This document shows positions 23,416-32,194 of a DNA stretch of 40,725 nucleotides, piece after piece. The stretch is taken from the NCBI GenBank assembly GCA_944350325.1, contig CALVOS010000030.1:1-40725 (forward strand), given 5' to 3'. The DNA comes from an uncultured Bacilli bacterium (lineage in GTDB: Bacteria > Bacillota_I > Bacilli_A > RFN20 > CAG-826). The notes beneath the pieces are model-generated. The model was not told the DNA's origin and did not search any database. It was given only the letters and a program-made list of their open reading frames with translations. The position numbers and the translations under genes are program-made. How positions within the stretch are numbered: position 1 is the first letter of the stretch; each line of letters starts with the position of its first letter.

Positions 23416-24597
23416 CTAGTAGACGAACCACGCCTTGATGGCGCCCATCACGTGCAGGAGCTCTGCCTCCTGGCCGCGGTAGTTCGGGGCGACGTCCTTC
23501 GCCTCGATCACCGCCCCCGGAACCCCAGGAACGGAGTTATCCCCGCCCTCGACATAGTCGAAGTACTGGGCCCTCACGCCCGTCGCCCCAAGGACGGAGA
23601 TTTCCTCGCCCCCTTCGACGGATAGCGCCCAGCCATCCTCCGTACCCACGGAAAGAAGGGCCTCGGTATAGGGGACGTAGATGGTCCCGAGGCAGTTTGA
23701 GAGGGTCTCGTCCTCGTATACGTACACAGGGAAGTCCCTCGTCTCTCGCAGGTAGATCGTCTGAAGGTCCACGAAGGCAGACTGCCCCATGTTCCCGAGC
23801 CGATAGAACTCGTCGAGGTAGCGGAAGTAGAGGGGGTAGTCCTCGCTTGTGGGGTTCGCGACGTCCTCCGCGGGCAGCCCGAGGTAGAAGGACCCTTCCG
23901 GGCAGGAGGAGACGCTAGGCTCCCCCTCCCCCGAATGCCACGTGGCGGAAAGAAGGAGGGAGTCGACCGCCTTCAGCTCGACGCCGCTCGGGAGCGAGTC
24001 CACGAGGGGGCTGAAGTTATGCCCCAGGAAGGTTTCCTTCATCCCGTAGGGGGCGTAATCCTCCTTGGTCCCCTCAAGAAGGAAGGAAGAATCCCAGGCG
24101 TCCCCGTAGGAAAGCGTCATCGTGACGGGGTTCCCTTCCTCGTCCCGGACCGTCTCGCCCCGGTCGCTTTGGGAGAAGACGATCGAGAAGCTTTCCTCCC
24201 GGAAGGTCGCGTATACGTCGCAGTCGGCCCTTACGTTCGTGAGGTCGACCGCCATTCCGTCTAAGGGCAAGGATTCGGACGAAGAGAAGGAGTTGGATTC
24301 GGAATCGATGGAATAGGTACCGACCCAACTATCGAAAACCTTGTAGTTCCCCGGTGTTTCCGGTCTTTTTCCCGAACGAGACTGGTAGTCGTACTGCGTT
24401 TCGCCGACATAGCGGATCGAATCGAGCGCGTCCCGCCCCTCCACGACATAGCTGTAGGCGACGAGCTGAGGCTCTCCGGGAGTGTCGTCGAAAAACTGGA
24501 CCTTGTAGATGCCCTTGGCAAGGCTTCCTTCTTCCCCGCCCCCGCAGGAGACGAGCGCCAGGAGGGCGACAGGCAGGATATAGAGCACCTTCTTCAT
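23416..24597 (-). CDS. Predicted lipoprotein of unknown function
   Basis: 393 residues beginning with a lipoprotein signal: MKK, a hydrophobic core, and the lipobox LVSC with Cys at about residue 18 followed by GGGEEGS, so it should be lipid-anchored outside the membrane. The mature part is acidic and beta-rich; KGIYKVQFFDD and CDVYATFREESFSIVFSQ resemble internalin-B-type beta repeats found in surface proteins of Gram-positives, but the match is weak. It ends in a short tail (GAIKAWFVY). Leaderless start: GATAAT ends 7 bases before ATG. Likely a surface protein of narrow distribution. Confidence 0.78.
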   Translation of the reverse strand: MKKVLYILPVALLALVSCGGGEEGSLAKGIYKVQFFDDTPGEPQLVAYSYVVEGRDALDSIRYVGETQYDYQSRSGKRPETPGNYKVFDSWVGTYSIDSESNSFSSSESLPLDGMAVDLTNVRADCDVYATFREESFSIVFSQSDRGETVRDEEGNPVTMTLSYGDAWDSSFLLEGTKEDYAPYGMKETFLGHNFSPLVDSLPSGVELKAVDSLLLSATWHSGEGEPSVSSCPEGSFYLGLPAEDVANPTSEDYPLYFRYLDEFYRLGNMGQSAFVDLQTIYLRETRDFPVYVYEDETLSNCLGTIYVPYTEALLSVGTEDGWALSVEGGEEISVLGATGVRAQYFDYVEGGDNSVPGVPGAVIEAKDVAPNYRGQEAELLHVMGAIKAWFVY

Positions 24598-24604
24598 GGG
24601 TCCG

Positions 24605-24610
24605 ATTATC
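24605..24610 (-). promoter_or_regulatory. -10 element of lipoprotein gene (leaderless)
   Basis: Minus-strand GATAAT, 7 bases (cggaccc), then ATG at 24597. Confidence 0.55.
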
Positions 24611-24647
24611 GCGCAAGGAGGGGCTCGCGCGTAGGGGCAAGCGCGTA

Positions 24648-24676
24648 TTGATGCCCAAAAGGGCGGGGCGTATATT
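24648..24676 (+). promoter_or_regulatory. Promoter of small four-span membrane protein gene
   Basis: TTGATG (24648-24653), 17-base spacer, TATATT (24671-24676): the best -35/-10 pair in the window. The leader to the ATG at 24699 would be about 15 bases, with no Shine-Dalgarno sequence. Confidence 0.6.
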
Positions 24677-24698
24677 TACCGCCGTTGGGAAAAGACCT

Positions 24699-25196
24699 AT
24701 GAAAAAGAACCAGACCACCCGTATCCTCAGCCTCATCGGCGCCCTTGGCGGGGCCATCGCCTTCTTCTGCCTGTTCGCCGCCGCCTTCACCGAGGAGGTG
24801 ATCAACGTCCGCGGCAATCTCTTCAACATCATGTTCCCGGGAACCAACAGCGGCTATGAGATCGTCATCCCGCTCGTCGTCGCGATGTCGGTCCTCTGCC
24901 TTGCCTTCCTTTCCTCCCTCGTCGCGGCCTTCCTCAACGAGAAGGCCAAGAGGATCCTCTCCATCGTCAACGCGGTCCTCTACGTGGCCGTCGCCGTCTC
25001 CTTCCTCTTCACGACGGACTTCTACCTTCTCGCGAACCCGGGGGTCTATCTCCAGGAGACCGGCAACACGAGCATCGGGGCGGGCCCCATCTGCGTCGCC
25101 GTCTTCTCCTTCCTTGCCGCCGCCTGCTCGCTCGCGATCCCCTTCCTCCGCCTCCCGGACCAGAACCCCTCCGGGAAGAGCATCCGCAAGAACTAA
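24699..25196 (+). CDS. Small four-span membrane protein
   Basis: 165 residues starting MKKNQTTR, with hydrophobic segments at about 9-29, 52-74, 83-103 and 126-147, and a short basic tail. I recognise no family. The start was set at 24699 because a longer reading frame begins upstream of the promoter. It is flanked by the divergent lipoprotein gene and a bidirectional terminator, so it stands alone. Possibly an envelope or small transporter-like protein; no function can be assigned. Confidence 0.7.
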   Translation: MKKNQTTRILSLIGALGGAIAFFCLFAAAFTEEVINVRGNLFNIMFPGTNSGYEIVIPLVVAMSVLCLAFLSSLVAAFLNEKAKRILSIVNAVLYVAVAVSFLFTTDFYLLANPGVYLQETGNTSIGAGPICVAVFSFLAAACSLAIPFLRLPDQNPSGKSIRKN

Positions 25197-25208
25197 GGGA
25201 CCTTGATG

Positions 25209-25242
25209 GAAAAAGGGCCGCCTTCGGGACGGCCCTTTTTTG
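25209..25242. terminator. Bidirectional terminator
   Basis: Perfect 11-base stem AAAAAGGGCCG (25210-25220) / CGGCCCTTTTT (25230-25240), with inner C-TTCG-G tetraloop and one bulged A. It serves the membrane protein gene (+) and the ABC exporter operon (-). Confidence 0.88.
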
Positions 25243-25264
25243 TCGCTCCTTCTTGGAAGATCCC

Positions 25265-27001
25265 TTATTCGAACTGGGCGCTATAGAGGCTCCGGTAGAA
25301 GCCGTTCCTCTCCATGAGCTCCCGGTGGGTGCCCTGCTCGATGATCTCCCCGTCCTTGAGGACGATGATGAGATCGCTTTCGACGATCGTGGAAAGGCGG
25401 TGGGCGACGACGATCGAGGTCTTCCCCTCCATGAGGGCCCGGAAGCTTCTCCCGAGAAGCGCCTCGGTCCTCATGTCGATGTTGCTAGTCGCCTCGTCGA
25501 GGATGACGATCTCCGGCGATAGGAGAAGGACGCGAGCGACGGAGATGAGCTGCCTCTCCCCTTTCGAAAGGGCGCTCCCCTCGCCGATGAGGGTGTCATA
25601 CCCCTTGGGCAGGCGCTCGATGAAGGAGGAGGCCTGGGCGCGCCGGGCCGCCTCCTTGACCTCCTCGAGGCTCGCCTCCGGCTTCCCGTAGGCAATGTTC
25701 TCCCTCACCGTCCCTTGGAAGATCCAAGAGTCCTGGAGGACCATCCCGACCTTCTTCCGGATGTCGCTCCTTCGGTAGGAGGTGATAGGGGAGCCATTCA
25801 GGAGGAAGGCGCCGGAATCCGGATCGTAGAAGCGAAGGATAAGGTTGATGAGGGTCGTCTTCCCGCATCCCGTCGGGCCGACGAGGGCGATCCTCTTCCC
25901 TTCCGCAGGAGCAAGGGAAAACCCGCGGATGACTTCCTTCCCCGGCACATAGGAGAAGCGGACGTCCTCGGCGGACAAGGCGCCCGCGCGCGAAAGCTCC
26001 TGGTCGCCCGTCTCCTCCTCGCGGGCGGTCCTCACGAGCGCGTCCACCCTTCTGAAGGAGGCAACCGCGTAGTCGATCTCGCTCATGACGTTGCTGATCT
26101 CGTTGAACGGGTTCATGTAGTTGCTCGCATAGGTCAGGAAGGAGGAAAGGTCCCCGACGAGGAAGGGGATGCCAAGGGGCGTCTCGAGGATGATCGTCGC
26201 GGCGCCCACGAAGATCAGGATCGCGTTGATGAGGGAGTTCACGAGCCTCGTCGCGGGATTGATGAGGCTGGCGCCCATGTTCGCGCGGAAGGCATCCTTC
26301 CTATTCTCCTCGTTGAGGCGGCTGAACTCGGCGATCCTCTCCTCCCCGAGCTCGTAGGCGCGCACGGTCTCGCTGTTCTCGAGCCCTTCGCGGGCATATC
26401 CCACGAGGGCGCTCTGGCTCCGTGCCTGCCCTTTGAAGTGCTTGCTGTTGAACTTCGATATGGCGCGGGAGACGAGGAGCGAGACCGGAGTGAGCACCAC
26501 GACGATCAGGGCCAGAAGCCAGTTCAGGGAGAACATGAAGCCCATCGTCACAAGGATCGTGACGACCCCCTCAAGGAAGGAGGCAAGTCCGGCGACGAGG
26601 CCGGTCTGGATGTTCTCCACGTCCACGAGCATCCGGTTCACGAAGTCCCCCTTGGAGGACTCGTCGATCGTGCGGATGGGGCAGAGGAGCAGGCTCTCGT
26701 AGAGGAGGGACCGCGCCTGGCGGATCACCTTCTGACCGATGAGAGAAGTCAGGTACTGAAAGAGGTAGCCGAGCAGGGTGCCGAGGACGAGGAAGATAGC
26801 CATTAGGATGAAGTGGAGGGAAAGCTCCGCCCCCGTCCCTCGCTCGAGGATCTCGTTGACCGCCTTCCCGGCGACGTAGGGGATCGCGAGCTTGCTCCCG
26901 GTGGAGACCACGACCGAGAGGATGGTCCAGAAGAGGAGGCGCTTGCTTCCCTTGAGATAAGGGATAAGGCCCTTGATCGCGCGGAAATCCAGCTTCTTCA
27001 T
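25265..27001 (-). CDS. ABC exporter half-transporter, catalytic-site subunit
   Basis: 578 residues: six membrane spans in about residues 20-310 and a C-terminal ATPase domain. The ATPase has Walker A GPTGCGKTTL, Q-loop MVLQDSWIFQG, Walker B VILDEATSNID with catalytic Glu, and switch His in VVAHRLST. Its signature is LSKGERQ instead of LSGGQ. In a dimer with the upstream gene product its own Walker A/B pairs with an intact LSGGQ, forming the active site, while its damaged signature faces the inactive site. Such heterodimeric exporters (BmrCD, LmrCD, TM287/288) pump drugs or lipids. It overlaps the upstream ABC gene by 4 bases. Confidence 0.93.
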   Translation of the reverse strand: MKKLDFRAIKGLIPYLKGSKRLLFWTILSVVVSTGSKLAIPYVAGKAVNEILERGTGAELSLHFILMAIFLVLGTLLGYLFQYLTSLIGQKVIRQARSLLYESLLLCPIRTIDESSKGDFVNRMLVDVENIQTGLVAGLASFLEGVVTILVTMGFMFSLNWLLALIVVVLTPVSLLVSRAISKFNSKHFKGQARSQSALVGYAREGLENSETVRAYELGEERIAEFSRLNEENRKDAFRANMGASLINPATRLVNSLINAILIFVGAATIILETPLGIPFLVGDLSSFLTYASNYMNPFNEISNVMSEIDYAVASFRRVDALVRTAREEETGDQELSRAGALSAEDVRFSYVPGKEVIRGFSLAPAEGKRIALVGPTGCGKTTLINLILRFYDPDSGAFLLNGSPITSYRRSDIRKKVGMVLQDSWIFQGTVRENIAYGKPEASLEEVKEAARRAQASSFIERLPKGYDTLIGEGSALSKGERQLISVARVLLLSPEIVILDEATSNIDMRTEALLGRSFRALMEGKTSIVVAHRLSTIVESDLIIVLKDGEIIEQGTHRELMERNGFYRSLYSAQFE

Positions 27002-28731
27002 GCGACGGACCCTCTCTGCATCTCGTAGATCTCGCGATACCCCTCGGAGCGTTCCAGGAGCTCCTCATGGCTTCCGCGGGCGCTGATCCGCCCGTCCTCG
27101 AGGAAGAGGATCTCGTCCATGTCCCGGAGCGATCCCACCCTCGAGGAGACGAGGAGGAGCCCCATGCCCCTTTCCCTAAGCCGGTCGAGGATCTTTCGTT
27201 CCGTCAGGTAGTCGAGGGCGGACAAGGAGTCGTCGAGGACGAGGAGGGGGCTCCCCCGCAGGAAGGCGCGGGCGATGAGGAGCCTCTGCCTCTGCCCGCC
27301 CGAAAGGTTCGCTCCTCCTTCCTCGACGGGATGGTCGAGCCCGTCGTCCCACTTCAACACGTATTCCCAGGCCTCCGCGTCCTTGAGCGCCTGGATGACC
27401 TCTCCCTCGCTCGCGCCGGGCCTTCCAAGCAGGACGTTCGAGCGGATCGTCCCCTTGAAGAGGGAGGGCTTCTGGGAGACGTACCCTTCCGCGCGGTGGA
27501 GCTGGGGGAGCGAGAGCTCCCGCTCGTCGATCCCGCGGAAGAGCACCTTCCCATGGGAAGGGTCGCGGAGCCGGAGGGCGAGGGAGAGAAGGGTGCTCTT
27601 CCCGGAGCCCGTGGGGCCGATCAGCCCCACCCTTCCCCCTTCCTTGAGGGAGAAGCTGATCCCGGAGATGACCTCGCGGTCCCCCTTCTCGCCGAAGGAG
27701 AAGGAGACGTCCTGGAATTCCAGAAGATTAACCTTGGATTCTGCAGGGATTTCCTTCATGTCCCCGTCGACGATGTCGGGGGTTAGGGAAAGGAAGGCGT
27801 CGATCCTCTTCTTCGAGCTCATCGCCTTGTTCAGGGAGACGATGAGCCTCGAGAACATGACCATGGCCTGGAGCGAGTGCGTGAGATAGGAGATAAGGGA
27901 GACGATCTCGCCGGTGGTCAGGATTCCCCCTCCCTCCGCCAGACCGCCGAGGTACACCACGAGGATCATCCCGAGATCGACGAGGAAGAAGGTTCCGGGC
28001 GAGACGAGCGCGTTATAGACGGCCATGCCCATGTTCTTCCTCTCGTAGGAAAGGAGGGATTGCGAGAAGCGGGCCTCCTCCATCTCTTCCTGGTTGAAGG
28101 CGCGGATATGGCGCGCCCCGCGAAGGCTGTCGTTCGCGTGGCTGGAAATCTCATCAAGATTGGCCTGGATCGCGCCGTACTTTCTCGGCGAGACGAGGAT
28201 GACGACCAGGAAGATGAGCGCGGAGAGGAGGATGACCGCCCCGAAGATGATCCCGGCGCGATAGTCGATGAGGAAGGAAAGCGCGAAGGACCCGATGAGG
28301 AGGAAGGGCGGACGGAAGATGAGGCGCATGAACATGTTCACGCCCGACTGCATGTTGAAGGAATCACTCGAAAGGATGGTGGTTGCCTTGTCCTTCCCAA
28401 AGCGTGAGAGCTGCCCTTCGGAAAGGAGGGTCATCTTCTCGAAGATCGCCCCTTTGAGGGCATGGCCGTAGTCGGCGGCGACGCGCGAAGAAAGGTACTG
28501 CGCGAAAAGCGTGATCCCGAAGCCAAGGAAGGCGAAGGAAAGGATGACTCCCCCGAGGCCAAGCGCGAGGCCCATGTTCCCCTTGGCGATGCCCTCGTCG
28601 ATGATGTAGCGGATGAGGAAGGGCGTCAGCAGCTCCGTCGCCACCTCAAAGAGCTTCAGGGCAGGGGCAAGGAACGTCTTAAAGAGATAGGGCCTGAGAG
28701 GGACGAGCGAGGGCGAGGCTTTCCTATGCAT
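26998..28731 (-). CDS. ABC exporter half-transporter, degenerate-site subunit
   Basis: 577 residues with six membrane spans followed by an ATPase domain. Walker A (GPTGSGKSTL), Q-loop (YVSQKPSLFKG) and signature LSGGQRQR are intact, but Walker B is LLVLDDSLSALD with Asp replacing the catalytic Glu, and the switch His is Ser (LLVSSRVGSL). It therefore contributes the degenerate ATP site and donates a good signature to its partner. ATG at 28731 lies one base after the stop of the upstream gene; a GTG at 28740 overlapping that stop is an alternative start. Substrate unknown. Confidence 0.92.
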   Translation of the reverse strand: MHRKASPSLVPLRPYLFKTFLAPALKLFEVATELLTPFLIRYIIDEGIAKGNMGLALGLGGVILSFAFLGFGITLFAQYLSSRVAADYGHALKGAIFEKMTLLSEGQLSRFGKDKATTILSSDSFNMQSGVNMFMRLIFRPPFLLIGSFALSFLIDYRAGIIFGAVILLSALIFLVVILVSPRKYGAIQANLDEISSHANDSLRGARHIRAFNQEEMEEARFSQSLLSYERKNMGMAVYNALVSPGTFFLVDLGMILVVYLGGLAEGGGILTTGEIVSLISYLTHSLQAMVMFSRLIVSLNKAMSSKKRIDAFLSLTPDIVDGDMKEIPAESKVNLLEFQDVSFSFGEKGDREVISGISFSLKEGGRVGLIGPTGSGKSTLLSLALRLRDPSHGKVLFRGIDERELSLPQLHRAEGYVSQKPSLFKGTIRSNVLLGRPGASEGEVIQALKDAEAWEYVLKWDDGLDHPVEEGGANLSGGQRQRLLIARAFLRGSPLLVLDDSLSALDYLTERKILDRLRERGMGLLLVSSRVGSLRDMDEILFLEDGRISARGSHEELLERSEGYREIYEMQRGSVA

Positions 28732-28732
28732 G

Positions 28733-30187
28733 TCAGTCACCGATCAGCTGGGCAGGATCCTCTCCGTAGCGGACGTCGACGACGAGGGCGAAGTCCGAGC
28801 GGTCGCCGTTCCGGAAGAAGCAATAGGAATCGAAGCCTTCCTCCCCGGTCACCACCATGAAACAATCGAAGTCCGCCCTCTCCCCCACCGTGACGCCGAC
28901 GACATCCTCGAAGCGGAAGGCGATGTCGCAAGGACCTTCCCTCTTCTCGAAAAGGACCTTGCCCGCCTCGATGTCGACAAGAAGAGGCGCCCGCTCGAAA
29001 TGGCAGATGACCTCAAGCGACCCGTCCTCATCCGGATGGTCCTTCCTCACAAAGACGGCATGGGGAGTCCGGTCGAAGAGGCGGAAGCCCTCCTCGGCAT
29101 CGGAAAGAAGCGAGTCCGCCAGCACGAAGCCCGTGTAGGCGAAGGGCAGGCTCCAGTCGAACCGGCCCGCCCAATAGCGCTCCCTCGCCTCAGGAAGGCG
29201 CTTCTCGATCTTCCTGACGATGGACTCTATCCCAGGGTAGCCGACCTCGAGGCGCTGGGCGGCCTCGACGAAGTGAAGCGCGATGAGCCCGTAGAGGATG
29301 GCGGAGAAGTAGCTCTTCTCGTCGTAGGCCCTCTGGAACCAAAGGGCGAAAAGATAAAAGTAGGGCAAGGGCTGCAGGTCATGGAGGACCGACAGCATGG
29401 ACAGGAGGCCGGAGGCCTGCTTCCGGAGCGAGGCGCTCGCCACGAGAAGGTCCTTGTCCATCCCGATCCCGTACTCGTAGCAGTAGGCCAGGGCCAGGGT
29501 CGCCCACGGGGCGTTGAGGGCGACGGCGTCCGTGACGTACAGGATCAGGGAGTCGCCGTTCATCTCCAGCGTCTGGCCGCAGTAGGCGCGGGAAAGCTCG
29601 CTCCAGACCAGAAGCATGAGCTCATCGGGATCCAGGAAGAGGTCCGCGTTGTCCTCGAGGCACCGAACCGCCTCCCCAACATCGCGCCGGAATCCGAATT
29701 CGCCGCGAATAAGGGACTGGTAGCGAATCGCGTCCAGCATCTTCCGGGGGCCACGGGAAAGCCCCCCATGCTTGAGGAGGTCCGTAAGGGCGTCCCGGAT
29801 CGCCTCCTTCTCCTTACGCTTCAGCTCTCCGCTGGGGCGGTGCGAAGCGACGTAGACGAGGTAGGAGTAAAGGTAAGGGGCGAGCGCCTCGTCGATCGGG
29901 CGCTCCGCGACCAGGGCCTCCTGCATCGCGCGGAGGTCGTCCCAGCCCTTGTTCCCAAGGGCGCGAGACGGGATGACGAAGCTATTTCCGCAAACGGGGC
30001 AGCGGGCGCTGAGCTGCCCGTTCCCGTGCTCCGCCCAATCGTGGATATCCTTGGCGGGAAAGGTCTCGCAGCAGACGAGGCAGCCGCAAGTGCCTCCCTC
30101 GAGGATGTATCCGTCGTTGGCGCGCGTAAGGGCAAGGGCATCGAGCGCGTCTTTCCTCAGGGAGGATGGTTTTCTCTTTGATGCCAT
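28733..30187 (-). CDS. Zinc-ribbon protein with Sel1-like repeat, linked to ABC exporter
   Basis: 484 residues, cytoplasmic. Residues 31-70 carry a Cys-rich module (C34, C36, C39, C40, then C63 and C66 in CPVCGN) similar to the zinc ribbon of small bacterial proteins with the pattern C-x-x-C ... C-P-x-C. The middle is helical; PWATLALAYCYEYGIGMDKDL followed by A-S-A-S-L-R-K-Q-A matches a Sel1/TPR-like repeat. The last 130 residues are beta-rich with no motif I recognise. Leaderless start: TAAAAT ends 6 bases before ATG. It is first in the operon, touching the degenerate-site ABC gene, so it may regulate or sense the cargo of the exporter, which is inference. Confidence 0.7.
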   Translation of the reverse strand: MASKRKPSSLRKDALDALALTRANDGYILEGGTCGCLVCCETFPAKDIHDWAEHGNGQLSARCPVCGNSFVIPSRALGNKGWDDLRAMQEALVAERPIDEALAPYLYSYLVYVASHRPSGELKRKEKEAIRDALTDLLKHGGLSRGPRKMLDAIRYQSLIRGEFGFRRDVGEAVRCLEDNADLFLDPDELMLLVWSELSRAYCGQTLEMNGDSLILYVTDAVALNAPWATLALAYCYEYGIGMDKDLLVASASLRKQASGLLSMLSVLHDLQPLPYFYLFALWFQRAYDEKSYFSAILYGLIALHFVEAAQRLEVGYPGIESIVRKIEKRLPEARERYWAGRFDWSLPFAYTGFVLADSLLSDAEEGFRLFDRTPHAVFVRKDHPDEDGSLEVICHFERAPLLVDIEAGKVLFEKREGPCDIAFRFEDVVGVTVGERADFDCFMVVTGEEGFDSYCFFRNGDRSDFALVVDVRYGEDPAQLIGD

Positions 30188-30193
30188 GGCCGG

Positions 30194-30199
30194 ATTTTA
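30194..30199 (-). promoter_or_regulatory. -10 element of zinc-ribbon/ABC exporter operon (leaderless)
   Basis: Minus-strand TAAAAT, 6 bases (ccggcc), then ATG at 30187. It is back to back with the TATAAT box at 30239 in a 63-base divergent region. Confidence 0.62.
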
Positions 30200-30238
30200 C
30201 CAAAGCAGGCCAATCCTTCCCATACGCGCGAGGGCCCT

Positions 30239-30244
30239 TATAAT
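30239..30244 (+). promoter_or_regulatory. -10 element of PAP2 operon (leaderless)
   Basis: Consensus TATAAT, 6 bases (cgcccc), then ATG at 30251. No Shine-Dalgarno sequence and no clear -35 box. Confidence 0.7.
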
Positions 30245-30250
30245 CGCCCC

Positions 30251-31270
30251 ATGGCCAAAAAGGAAAGCAAAGGGCTGGGCTTCTGGTCGCTCCTTGCAGC
30301 AGGAGTCGCACTGCTCCTGATCCTCGTCGGAAGCTTCCTCGACCTCCCGATCATGGAGAGCATCTACATCGGGGAGAACGCCTTTTCCCTGGTCTTCGGC
30401 CTCATTGGGTCGCTGCCTCTTTACCTTGTGGCGATATCCGGGGTTGTCCTTCTGGACAACTATTTTAGGAAATCCCCGCATTTCTCTGTCAAAGTCATCG
30501 GAAAGGTTATTTTGTTCCTGGTCCCGGGCGTTCTGGGCGTCCTCGTGGCCATCCAATCCCTGGACGAATACACCGGGAGCCTCCTCACCTCCCTTCTGAT
30601 CGCCATCCCGCTCGCCTATCTCGCCCTTTTCCTGTGGTGGATCCTCCTGAAGGAGGCAAGCCCGGAACGTTCCCTGGACGTTGCGATCGCCTTGCTTCTC
30701 GTCGCCGGGCTCACCTTCGCCCTCACCCATCTGGCCAAGGAGGTCGCGGAAAGGCCCCGCTACTTCTTCCTGAGGGAATACGGCACCATTCACTTCCGCG
30801 ACTGGTGGGAGTGGGGCTCGGGGCTGAAGGAGCTTTACCCCGACCTTGACTCCGACTGGTTCAAGAGCTGGCCCTCCGGCCATTCCTGCTGCGCTTCCGT
30901 GGCGTTGCTATTGCCCGTCCCCCTCTCCTTGGGGAAGAAGACCAAGGGCTTGGTCCCATGGGCCTATCCCATCGGGCTTCTTTGGTGGGCCCTCACGGCC
31001 CTCGCGAGGATGCTGGACGGCCATCATTTCCTCACGGACGTCGCCTTCTCCCTCCTGTTCACCGCGATCCTCCTGCTCCTTGTCGCCGTCCCTCTCCTCA
31101 GCCGCCAAGGGGATGAGGATGAAGAACCCAGGCGCCTCTTCCGCACGTCCGAGTACAGGATCCTGAGGCGGAGGGCCGACCTCGCCGTCGAGGAACTTGA
31201 CGATAGGGCCGTGAGGAAGATCCGGGCGAAGCGCGGGAGGAGGAAGAGTTCGCGCTCCTCAGGCGAATGA
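30251..31270 (+). CDS. PAP2-family phosphatase (lipid phosphatase-like)
   Basis: 339-residue membrane protein with about six spans. The three PAP2 motifs are present: K-E-V-A-E-R-P-R (about 160-168), WPSGHSCC with the catalytic His (about 207-214), and ARMLDGHHFLTD with the second His (about 250-262). Members dephosphorylate phosphatidic acid, undecaprenyl pyrophosphate or phosphatidylglycerophosphate; which one applies here cannot be read. A long basic C-terminal tail (KIRAKRGRRKSSR) is unusual. Starts a three-gene operon, overlapping the next gene by ATGA. Confidence 0.88.
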   Translation: MAKKESKGLGFWSLLAAGVALLLILVGSFLDLPIMESIYIGENAFSLVFGLIGSLPLYLVAISGVVLLDNYFRKSPHFSVKVIGKVILFLVPGVLGVLVAIQSLDEYTGSLLTSLLIAIPLAYLALFLWWILLKEASPERSLDVAIALLLVAGLTFALTHLAKEVAERPRYFFLREYGTIHFRDWWEWGSGLKELYPDLDSDWFKSWPSGHSCCASVALLLPVPLSLGKKTKGLVPWAYPIGLLWWALTALARMLDGHHFLTDVAFSLLFTAILLLLVAVPLLSRQGDEDEEPRRLFRTSEYRILRRRADLAVEELDDRAVRKIRAKRGRRKSSRSSGE

Positions 31271-32187
31271 CCAAGCCCTCCATGAGCAGAATGAACACGA
31301 CGAGCAAAAGAGGCGCCGCAGCCGTCCTCAAGGCAATCCCGCCCCGTGACGGAGCGAGGGGAAGGATCTTCGAAATCGACTTCCTCAGGGGGTTCGACAT
31401 CATCCTCATGGTGCTCATCCACCTCGTCTTCGCCTGGAGCAGCCAGTCTTCCGGGCTATTCGCATGGGAAGGCCCCGGCCCCCAGCCCGACTGGGTGATC
31501 GGGATGCGCTCCCTCTTTGATTCCGTCGGCTCCATGATCCTTGGCGGCAGCCTCTACTTCCTGGAGTTCTTCTTCTCGGGCCTTTTCGTCTTCCTCTCCG
31601 GGATCTCCTGCTCCTTCAGCCGGTCGAACGGACGAAGGGCCGCAGAGCTAGGGATCATCGCCCTCGGGCTTACCTATGCGGTGGAAGGGGCGGACTTCCT
31701 CTTCCATATCGGAGCGCACATCTATCTCGGAATCCTCCACGTCATTGCGCTTTCCCTAGCCCTTTACGCGCTTGTGGACCATTTCTTCCCCGACTGGAGG
31801 GTGACCTTCGGCGTGGCCATCTTCCTCGTCGTCCTCACCGGCATCACCGAATGGCTGCGGATCCGTACGGGCAGCCAGAGCGTCAACCTCGGCGATCCCG
31901 CCCAATGGAAGAACCTCTGGCTCTGCATCCTCGGCATCCGACGGACGGGGAGCGACTACTTCTCGACCACGAGGCTCAGCGCGATCCTCTTCCTCGGGGC
32001 GACGGTCGGAAAGCTCGCCTATGGCAAGAGGAAGAGCCGCCTCCCCGCCTCCTTCCCGACCGCATGGGGGAGGCCGATCGCCTTCCTCGGAAGGCACACC
32101 CTCCTCATCTACTGCGTCCATGTCCCCCTCATCTATCTCCTTCTCGGCATCCTGATGCTCCTTTCCGGCTATACGCTTAGAATCTGA
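31267..32187 (+). CDS. DUF1624/HGSNAT-like membrane acyltransferase
   Basis: 306 residues, mostly membrane spans. The N-terminal RIFEIDFLRGFDIILMVLIH matches the family of heparan-alpha-glucosaminide N-acetyltransferase-like proteins (DUF1624), with R-G-x-D near the first span. Bacterial members are thought to transfer acyl groups to sugars or lipids in the envelope, but the acceptor is not known. A 35-residue basic, cytoplasmic N-terminus precedes the family domain. It sits between PAP2 and an AMP-forming ligase, suggesting a shared envelope lipid/glycan modification pathway, which is inference from context. Confidence 0.82.
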   Translation: MTKPSMSRMNTTSKRGAAAVLKAIPPRDGARGRIFEIDFLRGFDIILMVLIHLVFAWSSQSSGLFAWEGPGPQPDWVIGMRSLFDSVGSMILGGSLYFLEFFFSGLFVFLSGISCSFSRSNGRRAAELGIIALGLTYAVEGADFLFHIGAHIYLGILHVIALSLALYALVDHFFPDWRVTFGVAIFLVVLTGITEWLRIRTGSQSVNLGDPAQWKNLWLCILGIRRTGSDYFSTTRLSAILFLGATVGKLAYGKRKSRLPASFPTAWGRPIAFLGRHTLLIYCVHVPLIYLLLGILMLLSGYTLRI

Positions 32188-32194
32188 TCGGCCT

